Positions 1 to 6,380 of a stretch of 7,918 nt of DNA are shown piece by piece (position 1 is the first letter of the stretch; each line of letters begins with the position of its first letter). Origin of the DNA: Pseudofrankia asymbiotica (GTDB lineage Bacteria > Actinomycetota > Actinomycetes > Frankiales > Frankiaceae). The stretch covers positions 34,700-42,617 of the forward strand of contig NZ_MOMC01000074.1 of NCBI RefSeq assembly GCF_001983105.1. Reading direction: 5' to 3'. The notes below the pieces were generated by a model. It did not search any database. It had not been told where the DNA came from and worked only from the letters and a program-made list of their open reading frames with translations. Made by a program: the position numbers and the translations under genes.

Positions 1-33
1 GACCAGATGGGCCGCGGCCCCTTCACCCCCTGA
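1..33 (+). CDS. possible C-terminal tail of an upstream gene (partial)
   Basis: Reading from base 1 gives DQMGRGPFTP followed by TGA at 31-33, so an upstream + strand gene could end here, 49 bases before the LLM monooxygenase start. Ten residues are too few to assign a family. The other two + frames are also open through this stretch, so the frame choice rests only on the sensible position of the stop. A perfect 12-base palindrome, GGGCCGCGGCCC, lies at 9-20 and may just reflect GC-rich coding sequence. If the call is right, the LLM gene may be the second gene of an operon, since no promoter is evident in 34-82. Confidence 0.25.
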   Translation, partial: DQMGRGPFTP

Positions 34-71
34 TCACCGGTCGTCTGACCCCTACCTGGCTTCTCGCCGAC

Positions 72-76
72 GGAGG
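72..76 (+). promoter_or_regulatory. ribosome binding site fixing the TTG start of the LLM gene
   Basis: GGAGG at 72-76 sits 6 bases before TTG at 83. The frame is open back to the window edge but contains no ATG or GTG upstream, and none soon downstream. This site is therefore what decides the start. Confidence 0.7.
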
Positions 77-82
77 CTCGTC

Positions 83-1297
83 TTGTCCCTGTCTCGCACG
101 ATCACCAACGAGGTCGCGGCCGGGGCACGCTGGCCGCTGCGGTTCGGTGTCTTCCTGGCGCCGTTCCACAAGGCCGGACGCAACCCGACGCTGCTGCTCG
201 AACAGGACCTGGCCCTGATCGAGCATCTCGACCGGCTCGGCTTCGACGAGGCGTGGATCGGCGAGCATCACTCCGGCGGCTGGGAGATCATCTCGTCGCC
301 GGAGGTGTTCATCGCGAGTGCCGCCGCCAGGACCCGCCGCATCCGGCTCGGTACCGGCGTCGTCTCGCTGCCGTACCACCATCCGCTGCACGTCGCCGAC
401 CGGATCGTCCTGCTCGACCATCTGACCCGCGGCCGGGTGATGCTCGGTGTCGGCCCGGGCCAGCTCGCCTCCGACGCCCACATGCTCGGCATCGACACCA
501 ACCGGCAGCGGGAGATGATGGAGGAGTCCCTTGAGGCCGTCGTCGCGCTGCTGGCCGGTGAGGAGCCGGTGACCCGGCAGACCGACTGGTTCACCCTGCG
601 GGACGCGGTCCTGCAGCTCGCCCCGTACACCCGGCCGCGTCCGGAGATCGCCGTGGCCGCCACCTTCTCCCCCGCCGGCCCGCGCACCGCCGGCCGGTTC
701 GGTGCCGGGATGCTCTCGATCGCCGCGAGCCAGGCCGCCGGCTTCGACATTCTCGGCTCCCACTGGCAGGTCGCCACCGAGATGGCCGCGCGGCACGGGC
801 AGACGATGGACCGGCGCGGCTGGCGGCTGATGGGCCAGATGCACCTCGCCGACACCGTCGAGCAGGCAGCGAAGGACGTCGCCTACGGGCTCACCGACGT
901 GCAGAACTACCAGGCGAAGGTGCTGCCGATACCGTTCGACCCGTCGACCCCGCTGGCCGAGCGCACCGAGCACGGCAACGCCACCGGCTCGTTCATCTGC
1001 GGCACCCCGGACATGGCGATCGCGCAGATCGAGCGGCTGTGGCAGCAGTCCGGCGGCTTCGGGGGCTATCTGCTCCTCGCCGCCGACCTCGCCGACCCGG
1101 AGGCCACCCGGCACAGCTACGAGCTGTTCGCCCGGGAGGTCGTCCCGCATTTCACCGGCGCCTCCGCGGCCCCGCTCGCCTCGGAGAACTGGCAGTTCGG
1201 CAAGTCGGAGACGTGGCGTAACCAGACCTCCGCCGCCATCGGCAAGGCGATCCAGGACCACGCCGCCGCCGCCGCTCCCACCCCCGCGAACAGCTGA
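83..1297 (+). CDS. LLM-class flavin-dependent monooxygenase (limonene monooxygenase-like)
   Basis: The 404-residue protein is a member of the bacterial-luciferase-like (LLM) family, which uses reduced FMN or F420 in a TIM-barrel fold in the cytoplasm. The N-terminal half is diagnostic: RFGVFLAPFH near residue 20, LDRLGFDEAWIGEHHSGGWE near 49-68, RIRLGTGVVSLPYHHP near 87-102, then RGRVMLGVGPG near 116-126. These resemble proteins annotated as limonene 1,2-monooxygenase (LimB-like), and the length is normal for that group. The C-terminus ends in an Ala-rich tail (DHAAAAAPTPANS) that probably lies outside the barrel. The start is TTG with a good ribosome binding site. The reduced flavin must come from a partner reductase that is not in this window. 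Family is confident; substrate and cofactor choice (FMN or F420) are not. Related families include type II Baeyer-Villiger monooxygenases and alkanal monooxygenases. The gene converges on the CrtC-like gene. Confidence 0.88.
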   Translation: MSLSRTITNEVAAGARWPLRFGVFLAPFHKAGRNPTLLLEQDLALIEHLDRLGFDEAWIGEHHSGGWEIISSPEVFIASAAARTRRIRLGTGVVSLPYHHPLHVADRIVLLDHLTRGRVMLGVGPGQLASDAHMLGIDTNRQREMMEESLEAVVALLAGEEPVTRQTDWFTLRDAVLQLAPYTRPRPEIAVAATFSPAGPRTAGRFGAGMLSIAASQAAGFDILGSHWQVATEMAARHGQTMDRRGWRLMGQMHLADTVEQAAKDVAYGLTDVQNYQAKVLPIPFDPSTPLAERTEHGNATGSFICGTPDMAIAQIERLWQQSGGFGGYLLLAADLADPEATRHSYELFAREVVPHFTGASAAPLASENWQFGKSETWRNQTSAAIGKAIQDHAAAAAPTPANS

Positions 1298-1301
1298 GAC
1301 A

Positions 1302-1320
1302 TTTCGCCGCGCTCGCGAAA
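1302..1320 (+). terminator. short hairpin just after the LLM gene
   Basis: TTTCGC (1302-1307) and GCGAAA (1315-1320) form a 6-bp stem with a 7-base loop, starting 5 bases after the TGA of the LLM gene. No T-run follows, so it is at best a weak terminator or an RNA 3'-end stabiliser. The stronger hairpin at 1409-1444 is the better termination candidate. Confidence 0.35.
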
Positions 1321-1367
1321 CACGAGACGCATGGCGGCGGATGGAATGAGCCCGCCCGCTCCGCCCC

Positions 1368-1387
1368 GGCACGGCACGGCACGGCAT
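1368..1387. repeat. short tandem repeat, GGCAC unit
   Basis: Three copies of GGCAC followed by GGCAT run head to tail in the gap between the two convergent genes. The array is tiny and non-coding. It could vary in copy number by slippage, but nothing indicates a function. Confidence 0.6.
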
Positions 1388-1408
1388 AGAAAATTCGGCA
1401 CAGCGAAC

Positions 1409-1444
1409 CGGGCGGCGAGCTCGCCATCGCGAGCCCGCCGCCCG
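1409..1444. terminator. large hairpin between convergent genes, likely two-way terminator
   Basis: The left arm (1409-1424) begins CGGGCGGCG and ends GCTCGC. The loop is CATC (1425-1428), and the right arm (1429-1444) pairs with the left over 16 positions with a single A-C mismatch (1418 against 1435). It lies 112 bases after the LLM stop and 33 bases from the CrtC-like stop, where both transcripts end. There is no T-run on either side. This is common for high-GC actinobacterial terminators, so the call rests on stem strength and position. Confidence 0.65.
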
Positions 1445-1476
1445 CCGCCCGGCGGATGCCGGAATGAGGGTGGCGG

Positions 1477-2619
1477 TTACAGGCCGAGGAGATCCAGGAC
1501 GGACTGCCAGACGTAGCCGTGGCCCGGCATCTCGATGTCCGGAATGACCTCCGCGTAGGCCATACCGGTCACGGCCTGGCCGTTGACCGTGCCGCTCACG
1601 GTCGCGGTGCCCTCCCAGTACTGGCCCACGGTGATGAGGCCGCTCCACACCTCCTGGTCGGGCAGCTGCGGCGTTACGGACAACGTGCCGCCCGGGACCG
1701 TTACCGTCGATTTAATGGGATATGTGATGTTGGTGTTCGGGCTGGTCCAGGTGCCGGTCGTGGCGCGGCCGAGCTGTGCGGGCGGCAGGTTGGTGGTCGA
1801 CCCGTTCGGCTGGACGAGCGTGCCGATCGTCTGGACGTAGTTTCCGTTCGCGTCGCGGATGAAGTAGAGCATGTACTGGGTGTTGTTGGACAGCTGGATG
1901 CTGTACCACTCCCAGCCGCCCCGCTTCGACGTCCAGTCGCCCCACTGGTGGTCCATCCAGCCGGTGCCCGTCACCTGCACCGGCATGCCGTGGTCGAACA
2001 GCGTGCCGCTGACCTTGAGGTTCGTCTGCGAGTAGTAGCCCGACTGCCCGAACGGCCCGTAGGGAATGATGCCCGCGTCGCCGTGCAGCGCGGCCGGCGT
2101 CGACTGGCTCGCGGTCATGTTCCCGAACGTGTAGCTGAGGTCCGGGAAGCCGCCGGAGAAGTGGTTGACGCGGTTCTTTCCGTCCATGTGCACGGATCCG
2201 ACGGTGAAGTTGTAGCCGCCCCCCGCCGGGACGACGTCCGGCTGGAGGCTGTAGATCTCCTTGGTGCTCTTGTACGTCCCCCGGGTGAGGTCCGCGATGG
2301 CGAAGTTCGCGTTGTAGATGGTGAGGGCCGGCGCCGTGGACAGCCCGTTGTTGCGGTTGATCATCGTCTCGAAGCCATAGGAGTGGCTCTTGCCGAGGAG
2401 GTCCTTGCCGCTGAGGTGTCCGGTGACGTACCACCATTCCATTCCGGCGTCGACGTGCGGGGACTCGTCGGCCGGCAGCGACACGGGGTGGTACGTGATC
2501 GCGGATGCCGGTGGCGCTCCCGCCGTGAACAGGACCAATGAGCCGGCAACCGTGGCTAAGACGGCCGCTGCCAGTTTTCGAAACCGTGCTCGCCTCGCCC
2601 GCGAACCCAAAGATGACAT
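1477..2619 (-). CDS. secreted CrtC/lipocalin-like domain protein
   Basis: The 380-residue precursor begins with a basic stretch (residues 7-15), a hydrophobic core (16-33) and a likely signal-peptidase site after PPASA (residue 40). It should therefore be exported by the Sec route; no clear twin-arginine motif is present. The mature part carries the hallmarks of the CrtC/AttH lipocalin-like family: GMEWWYVTGHL (59-69), SYGFETMI (80-87) and GWMDHQWGDW (220-229). The family is named for carotenoid 1,2-hydratase but also holds many secreted proteins of unknown substrate. No other carotenoid gene is present here, so carotenoid hydration should not be assumed. The start at 2619 is chosen because AAGGAG lies 10 bases upstream and the signal peptide follows directly. 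A GTG one codon earlier (2622), 7 bases from AAGGAG, is also possible; the longer frame to 2757 lacks support. The gene has its own upstream control region. Confidence 0.8.
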   Translation of the reverse strand: MSSLGSRARRARFRKLAAAVLATVAGSLVLFTAGAPPASAITYHPVSLPADESPHVDAGMEWWYVTGHLSGKDLLGKSHSYGFETMINRNNGLSTAPALTIYNANFAIADLTRGTYKSTKEIYSLQPDVVPAGGGYNFTVGSVHMDGKNRVNHFSGGFPDLSYTFGNMTASQSTPAALHGDAGIIPYGPFGQSGYYSQTNLKVSGTLFDHGMPVQVTGTGWMDHQWGDWTSKRGGWEWYSIQLSNNTQYMLYFIRDANGNYVQTIGTLVQPNGSTTNLPPAQLGRATTGTWTSPNTNITYPIKSTVTVPGGTLSVTPQLPDQEVWSGLITVGQYWEGTATVSGTVNGQAVTGMAYAEVIPDIEMPGHGYVWQSVLDLLGL

Positions 2620-2759
2620 CACGACGCCGCTCCTTCGCGTGGGGTGGGGAAAACGATGCGGAGGACAGCTCCGCATCCCTGGGTGGGCGTTCGGGCCGCC
2701 CAGGCCAATAGGTGTCCACGGCAAAGGGCCGCGCGGGCGAAAACGCCGGGGGGCCATCC

Positions 2760-2779
2760 AGTCGAGAAGCAGCTCGACT
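2760..2779. promoter_or_regulatory. 20-base palindrome, candidate operator
   Basis: AGTCGAG (2760-2766) and CTCGACT (2773-2779) are exact 7-base inverted arms around a 6-base spacer. The palindrome falls just inside the predicted transcript start of the CrtC-like gene, about 20 bases past the -10 box, where a dimeric repressor could block initiation. It could also be a leader RNA hairpin. The regulator is not in this window. Confidence 0.45.
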
Positions 2780-2797
2780 ACTAACCGCGACGATCAG

Positions 2798-2826
2798 ACC
2801 GTAGCGGAAATATGTAAATACTTCAA
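2798..2826 (-). promoter_or_regulatory. candidate sigma-70-type promoter for the CrtC-like gene
   Basis: On the minus strand, TTGAAG (2821-2826) is followed after exactly 17 bases by TACGGT (2798-2803). This matches a TTGAnn / TAnnnT promoter with ideal spacing, in a patch much more AT-rich than its surroundings. It implies a leader of roughly 170 bases before the start at 2619. The -10 box is only a partial match. Confidence 0.4.
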
Positions 2827-3044
2827 GAGCGCGTCGAGAGGGCGGCCGTCGGCCCGACCAATGTCGTGGTCACCGGCGAACGAGCGCCCGCCAAACCGCC
2901 AGGAACCCGCCGGCCGACCTTTACCCTCATTCGGGCGTTTTGTATGCGCGGGTGGAATGCTCACGCCCTGGTCACGTCGAACGTTTCAGGCCGCGAACGC
3001 GACAGACCGCGACGCGAGGACGGCGAGATCGCGGCCCGGACACC

Positions 3045-3056
3045 TCTAGATATTTT
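3045..3056. promoter_or_regulatory. isolated AT-rich motif shared with the 6239-6534 control region
   Basis: TCTAGATATTTT sits alone in GC-rich DNA. Its ten bases TAGATATTTT (3047-3056) recur exactly at 6456-6465, and TAGATGTTT at 6380-6388 is close. No gene starts just downstream on either strand, so this is more likely a protein-binding site than a promoter, or it may be chance. Confidence 0.3.
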
Positions 3057-3123
3057 GCCGCCGCGGACCATGATGGCGATGACCTATGGCCGCCGCGCGG
3101 AGCCGGCAGAGCCGGGCAGAGGG

Positions 3124-3981
3124 TCAGGGCAGGCCGTCGCCCGGCACACGGACCCGCACCACGGAGACCGTGGACGTCCGCGCGCCGCCCAGGGCCGCGG
3201 AGTTCCAGTCGACGGCGGACAGGAGGAACAGCGTCCGGCGGTCCGGCCCGCCCAGCGCGCAGGCGATGGCCACCCGGTCCCCCAGCGGGACGCGGTCCGT
3301 GACCTCGCCGCCCGGCAGAATCCGCCGGAACTCGTGGGCCAACGGAAAGGCGGCCCAGATTCCTCCCAGCGCGTCCAGGGCGATCCCGTCCGGGGCCGCG
3401 TCGGGAGCCGTGGCGACGACTCGACGACCGTCGAGGTTCAGGTCGGCGTCGAGGTCGAAGGCCGTGAGACGCCTGGCCTTGGACTCCGCGGCCGTCAATG
3501 TCCGGCCGTCCGGCGATATCACGGTGCCGTTGGGGAAGTTCATCTTCTCCGCGGCCACCGAGACCTGGCCGCCCGGGGTGACGCGCAGGAGCAGCCCGGC
3601 GTCCGGCTCGAGCGAGTAGCTGCCCACGAAGGCCGTCCCGTTGGCGGCGACGACCATGTCGTTGAGCTCGTCGTCGACGAGGTGGCCAAGCCGGGCGTGC
3701 ACGGAGCGCGTGCCGTCCGGGGAGAGCCGGAGCAGTTCGCGGTCCGCCATCGAGACGATCAGCAGCGAACCGTCCGGCAGGAAGCCGAGGCCGGACGGCT
3801 TCCTGCCCGGCATCTCCAGCACCCGGGTGGTCTCGCCGGTCATCGTCGTGGCGTACACGGCCTCGCCGTGCATGTCCGAGAACCAGAGCTTCCCGTCCCG
3901 CCAGCGCGGCCCCTCGGCGAAGACGAACCCGTCGGCCAGCAGCTCCGGGCGGGCACCCGGCTCGAGCACCGCCATGGTCAT
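3124..3981 (-). CDS. SMP-30/gluconolactonase/LRE family lactonase
   Basis: The 285-residue protein fits a complete six-bladed beta-propeller of the SMP-30 (regucalcin, gluconolactonase) family. These are metal-dependent hydrolases that open sugar or other lactones, here probably in the cytoplasm, as there is no signal peptide. The expected metal and substrate ligands are visible: Glu23 in FAEGPRW, Asn107 in DELNDM, Asn151 in NFPNGTVISPDGRTL and Asp198 in PDGIALD. Repeated PDG turns (near 69, 88 and 157) mark the blades. The start at 3981 is chosen because GGGAGG lies 6 bases upstream; a second ATG two codons later would be 12 bases away. The gene begins 31 bases after the crotonase stop, so the two are very likely co-transcribed. 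The lactone substrate is unknown; a hydroxy-acid lactone formed in the same catabolic route is a plausible guess. Confidence 0.85.
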   Translation of the reverse strand: MTMAVLEPGARPELLADGFVFAEGPRWRDGKLWFSDMHGEAVYATTMTGETTRVLEMPGRKPSGLGFLPDGSLLIVSMADRELLRLSPDGTRSVHARLGHLVDDELNDMVVAANGTAFVGSYSLEPDAGLLLRVTPGGQVSVAAEKMNFPNGTVISPDGRTLTAAESKARRLTAFDLDADLNLDGRRVVATAPDAAPDGIALDALGGIWAAFPLAHEFRRILPGGEVTDRVPLGDRVAIACALGGPDRRTLFLLSAVDWNSAALGGARTSTVSVVRVRVPGDGLP

Positions 3982-4012
3982 TGCCCGCCTCCCGCGCCCG
4001 TCCGACGAACCA

Positions 4013-4804
4013 CTAGCTGCCAGTAAAGCGCGGGTCCCGGCGCTCGAGGAAGGAGCGGATGCCCTCGGCCATGTCCTTCGTCGTGTAGGCGATGTGCTGG
4101 GAGCGCGCCTCGTCCTCGACGGCCTGCTCGAACGTGAGCGAGCCGCTCGCGTCGAGCTGGCGCTTGATGAGGGAGAGCGTCGTCGTCGGCCCGGCGGCGA
4201 GCCGGCGGCCCCAGGCGGCCGCGACCTTCGGCAGGTCGTCCGCCGGGACCACCTCGTTGACCATCCCCCAGGCCAGGGCGTCGCCCGCCTCGACGATGTC
4301 GCCGAAGAACGCGATCTGCTTGGCGCGGCGCAGCCCGACGTGGCGGGGCAGCGTCCACGACGTGCCGCCGTCGAGCGCCAGGCCGCGCCGCGCGAACACC
4401 TCGCAGAACCGGGCCTGCTCGCTCGCGACGACCAGGTCGCAGGCGAGCGCGAGCCCCAGCGCCACCCCCACGCACACCCCGTCGACGGCGGCGAGCGTCG
4501 GCTTGGGCAACCGGTGCAGCCGGTTGATGAGATCACCGACGATCCGCATCTCGTGCAGGATCAGCTGCCGGCCGTGGCCGGTCAGCCCGCCCGTGTTCCC
4601 GTTCGGCGACAGGTCCGCGCCGGACGAGAAGTTGCCGCCGGCGCCGGTCAGCAGCAGCGCCCGGTCCTCCGGGTTCACCGCGACCTCGGTGAGGATCCGG
4701 TCGAGGTCGCCCCAGTTCTCGGCGTTCAGTGCGTTCTTCTTCTGCGGGCGGTTGAACGTGACGGTGACGAGACCGTCGTGCCGCTCGACGAGCGTGGACG
4801 CCAT
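4013..4804 (-). CDS. enoyl-CoA hydratase/isomerase (crotonase) family protein
   Basis: The 263-residue protein is a full-length crotonase, a family that acts on acyl-CoA esters. Visible features are VTFNRPQKKNALN (15-27), the first oxyanion-hole loop TGAGGNFSSGADL (53-65), the second oxyanion region KPTLAAVDGVCVGVALGLALACDLVVA (101-127), split by a typical VDG turn, and RRGLALDGGTSWTLPRHVG (139-157). The two Glu residues used by classical hydratases do not appear at their usual places. Asp145 of the LDGG motif is the obvious acid/base candidate, so isomerase or another crotonase reaction is possible. The start at 4804 has a moderate GAGAGGA ribosome binding site; an extension to 4882 would add a Pro/Arg-rich leader of non-coding character. 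The gene precedes the lactonase gene (31-base gap) and follows the lipoprotein gene after a hairpin. Confidence 0.87.
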   Translation of the reverse strand: MASTLVERHDGLVTVTFNRPQKKNALNAENWGDLDRILTEVAVNPEDRALLLTGAGGNFSSGADLSPNGNTGGLTGHGRQLILHEMRIVGDLINRLHRLPKPTLAAVDGVCVGVALGLALACDLVVASEQARFCEVFARRGLALDGGTSWTLPRHVGLRRAKQIAFFGDIVEAGDALAWGMVNEVVPADDLPKVAAAWGRRLAAGPTTTLSLIKRQLDASGSLTFEQAVEDEARSQHIAYTTKDMAEGIRSFLERRDPRFTGS

Positions 4805-4865
4805 CGGGGTCCTCTCCGGGTCTTCTCGGTGGGAGCCAGGGGCTGCCGGGGGTCGCTGGAAGCCG

Positions 4866-4898
4866 GGCCCGGCCGGATCCACGGGATCCAGCCGGGCC
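4866..4898 (-). terminator. strong hairpin between lipoprotein and crotonase genes
   Basis: GGCCCGGCCGGATCC (4866-4880) and GGATCCAGCCGGGCC (4884-4898) pair over 15 positions with one mismatch and a 3-base loop. The hairpin starts 20 bases after the lipoprotein stop on the minus strand. With no T-run it may be a terminator, a partial terminator or an mRNA 3'-end stabiliser that gives more lipoprotein than enzyme. Only about 60 bases remain before the crotonase start, and I see no convincing promoter in them. Confidence 0.6.
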
Positions 4899-4918
4899 GG
4901 TGTGAGTCAGGGCCTGTC

Positions 4919-6238
4919 TCAGTCCTCGATCGGGGACACTCCGGCAGGCCGGTAGGGAAGCGTGGGCTGGCCCTTCGCGTCCAGTGTGGTCAGCAGCGCG
5001 CCGCGCACACAGACCGCGGGCGTCAGCGGAACCGCCTTGCCGTTGCAGCGGAAGTTCAGGCCAGGCCCCGCTGGCACCGGCTTGGACGGCATCGCGTGCA
5101 GCCTGTCGGCGATCACCGTCGGGGTCAGCTCGCCGGTGAACCCGTCGAACGCCTCCCGCAGCCCCATCATCGTCATGTAGATCGTCAGGCCCATCGAGTT
5201 GGACAGGTCGACCTTTCCCTTGGCGTAGGTGTCGACGATGGCGTGCCACTGCTTGATGTCGGCGTTGCCGGTGTCGCTGTCCGCGACCGGCGTGGACAGG
5301 ACGACACCCTTCAGGTACGAGCCGACCGCCTTGCGCGTCGCGTCGGTGACGCAGCTGTAGAGCGTGCTGATCGGCCCGGTGAAGTTGACGGCGCGCAGGC
5401 CCTGGAACGCGGCGATGCAGAAGCTGTCGTTGCCGATGATGTGCACCTCGGTCTCACCGGTCTTGATGCTGGCCAGCTGCGGGGTCATGTCCGCGGTGCC
5501 CGGTGGCACGGGGATGACGGTCAGGTCGATCCCCGCGTCCTTGAAGACGGCCTTGCCGATCGCGTCGTAGAAGGCGGTGGCCTGCGGCACGTCGATGACG
5601 ACGACGGCCACCTTGGTGAGCTTGTTCTCCTTGGCGACGCTGATCGGCTGGTCCGACAGCCCGGCCGCCGGGCTCACCATGACGAACGTCCGGTCCTTGT
5701 CGAGCAGCGCGTTCGGCTCGGTGGTGCCGTAGATGAACATCGGGATGTTGGCGTCGTGCAGCGGCTTCCACACGTTGCCGAGGCTGGAGGTCTCGCCGAG
5801 GACGGTCACCGCCACGTTCGCCTGGACGAGCTTCGCGGCGCAGTCGGCGGCGGCACCCGGGTCGGAGTGCGTCTCGCAGGTCACCAGCTGGATGGGCCGC
5901 CCGCCGAGGCCGCCGCGGTGGTCGTTGAGGAACTTCGCGACCGCGTCCGCGGCGGACAGCTGGATGGAGTTGTCGAGGGCCGGCGCCTTGCCGTCGCTGA
6001 TCACGCCGACCTTGACGGGGGTGCCGCTGGCCGGCTGCGCCGGGCCCAGAGCGGAGGCGCCGGTCGGCACGGCGGCCGGCGCGGCGTCCTTCCCGTCGCC
6101 GCCGCCGCAGGCCGCCACCGTCACGGCGAGCGCGAGCGCGGCGGCGATGACCGCCGCCCGCCGCGGCCCGCGCCAGCTCCGGAGCCGGGGCCGGGGCGCG
6201 TCCCTCGCTAAGTCACCGATCGGCGAGGAGTCGTCCAT
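4919..6238 (-). CDS. ABC transporter substrate-binding lipoprotein (branched-chain amino acid type)
   Basis: The 439-residue precursor has a basic N-terminus (residues 16-27), a hydrophobic segment (28-43) and a lipobox VAAC with the lipid-bearing Cys44, then a flexible GGG/Ala/Pro linker. The mature part is a type I periplasmic-binding fold of the LivJ-like family: VKVGVISDG (75-83), two lobes, and cysteines at 121/133 and 398/410 placed as likely disulfides, the usual pattern for actinobacterial members. Such proteins bind amino acids, aromatic acids or other small carboxylated ligands outside the membrane; the ligand here is unknown. No permease or ATPase gene is present, so it must work with a distant transporter or act as a sensor. 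The start at 6238 has GAGGGG 7 bases upstream and leads straight to the signal peptide; the longer frame to 6340 would put the lipobox implausibly deep. Confidence 0.87.
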   Translation of the reverse strand: MDDSSPIGDLARDAPRPRLRSWRGPRRAAVIAAALALAVTVAACGGGDGKDAAPAAVPTGASALGPAQPASGTPVKVGVISDGKAPALDNSIQLSAADAVAKFLNDHRGGLGGRPIQLVTCETHSDPGAAADCAAKLVQANVAVTVLGETSSLGNVWKPLHDANIPMFIYGTTEPNALLDKDRTFVMVSPAAGLSDQPISVAKENKLTKVAVVVIDVPQATAFYDAIGKAVFKDAGIDLTVIPVPPGTADMTPQLASIKTGETEVHIIGNDSFCIAAFQGLRAVNFTGPISTLYSCVTDATRKAVGSYLKGVVLSTPVADSDTGNADIKQWHAIVDTYAKGKVDLSNSMGLTIYMTMMGLREAFDGFTGELTPTVIADRLHAMPSKPVPAGPGLNFRCNGKAVPLTPAVCVRGALLTTLDAKGQPTLPYRPAGVSPIED

Positions 6239-6350
6239 GGCTTGTCCCCTCGGGGTCGACGGTGCGCGGCACTGCCCACCGCGTTCCCGGTGTCGGGCAG
6301 ACGCGGCCGTCCCGGTCGGGCGGCGTCTCCCTGGGTGCACCCGAGCGGCC

Positions 6351-6380
6351 AGATACTATCGAGGCACCGCCTTAGTATCT
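6351..6380. promoter_or_regulatory. perfect inverted repeat, candidate operator
   Basis: AGATACTA (6351-6358) and TAGTATCT (6373-6380) are exact 8-base inverted arms separated by 14 bases, so the half-sites are 22 bases apart centre to centre, about two helical turns. This suits a dimeric regulator bound on one face of the DNA. The right arm overlaps the palindrome ATCTAGAT (6377-6384). The site lies 113 bases from the lipoprotein start and about 155 from the divergent oxidoreductase start, so it could serve both genes. Confidence 0.5.

Larger units (their letters stand above)
2620..3123. other. 504-base non-coding region upstream of the CrtC-like gene
   Basis: No open frame here has both a ribosome binding site and recognisable protein content. 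The stretch lies between the end of the lactonase gene and the start of the CrtC-like gene, both on the minus strand. It contains a ribosome binding site (minus strand, 2630-2635), a palindrome at 2760-2779, a candidate minus-strand promoter at 2798-2826 and an isolated AT-rich motif at 3045-3056. The short GCCGG-type hairpin just after the lactonase stop (3103-3115, 5-bp stem) is too weak to call a terminator. Confidence 0.7.

Noticed and set aside
9..20. Perfect palindrome GGGCCGCGGCCC
   Set aside because: All-GC palindromes of this size are common in such DNA, and it lies in what may be coding sequence.
23..1648. Minus-strand open frame (541 codons) opposite the LLM gene
   Set aside because: It has shadow composition with no family motif and spans both the convergent gap and the end of the CrtC-like gene.
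1519..2541. Plus-strand open frame (340 codons) opposite the CrtC-like gene
   Set aside because: It is Arg/Val/Ala-rich without motifs, while the opposite strand has a signal peptide and CrtC family motifs.
3103..3115. CCGGC-AGA-GCCGG hairpin after the lactonase stop
   Set aside because: A stem of only 5 bp without extension is expected by chance in DNA this rich in G and C.
2866..4026. Possible + strand gene beginning near the AT-rich motif at 3045
   Set aside because: ATG codons near 3070 lack a ribosome binding site, and the frame runs antisense to the lactonase with no recognisable content.
3641..6211. Very long + strand open frame (856 codons) opposite three minus-strand genes
   Set aside because: It is Arg/Gly/His-rich low-complexity sequence with no recognisable domain, and it runs antisense through the lactonase, crotonase and lipoprotein genes, which have clear family motifs. 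Long antisense frames are expected in high-GC coding DNA.
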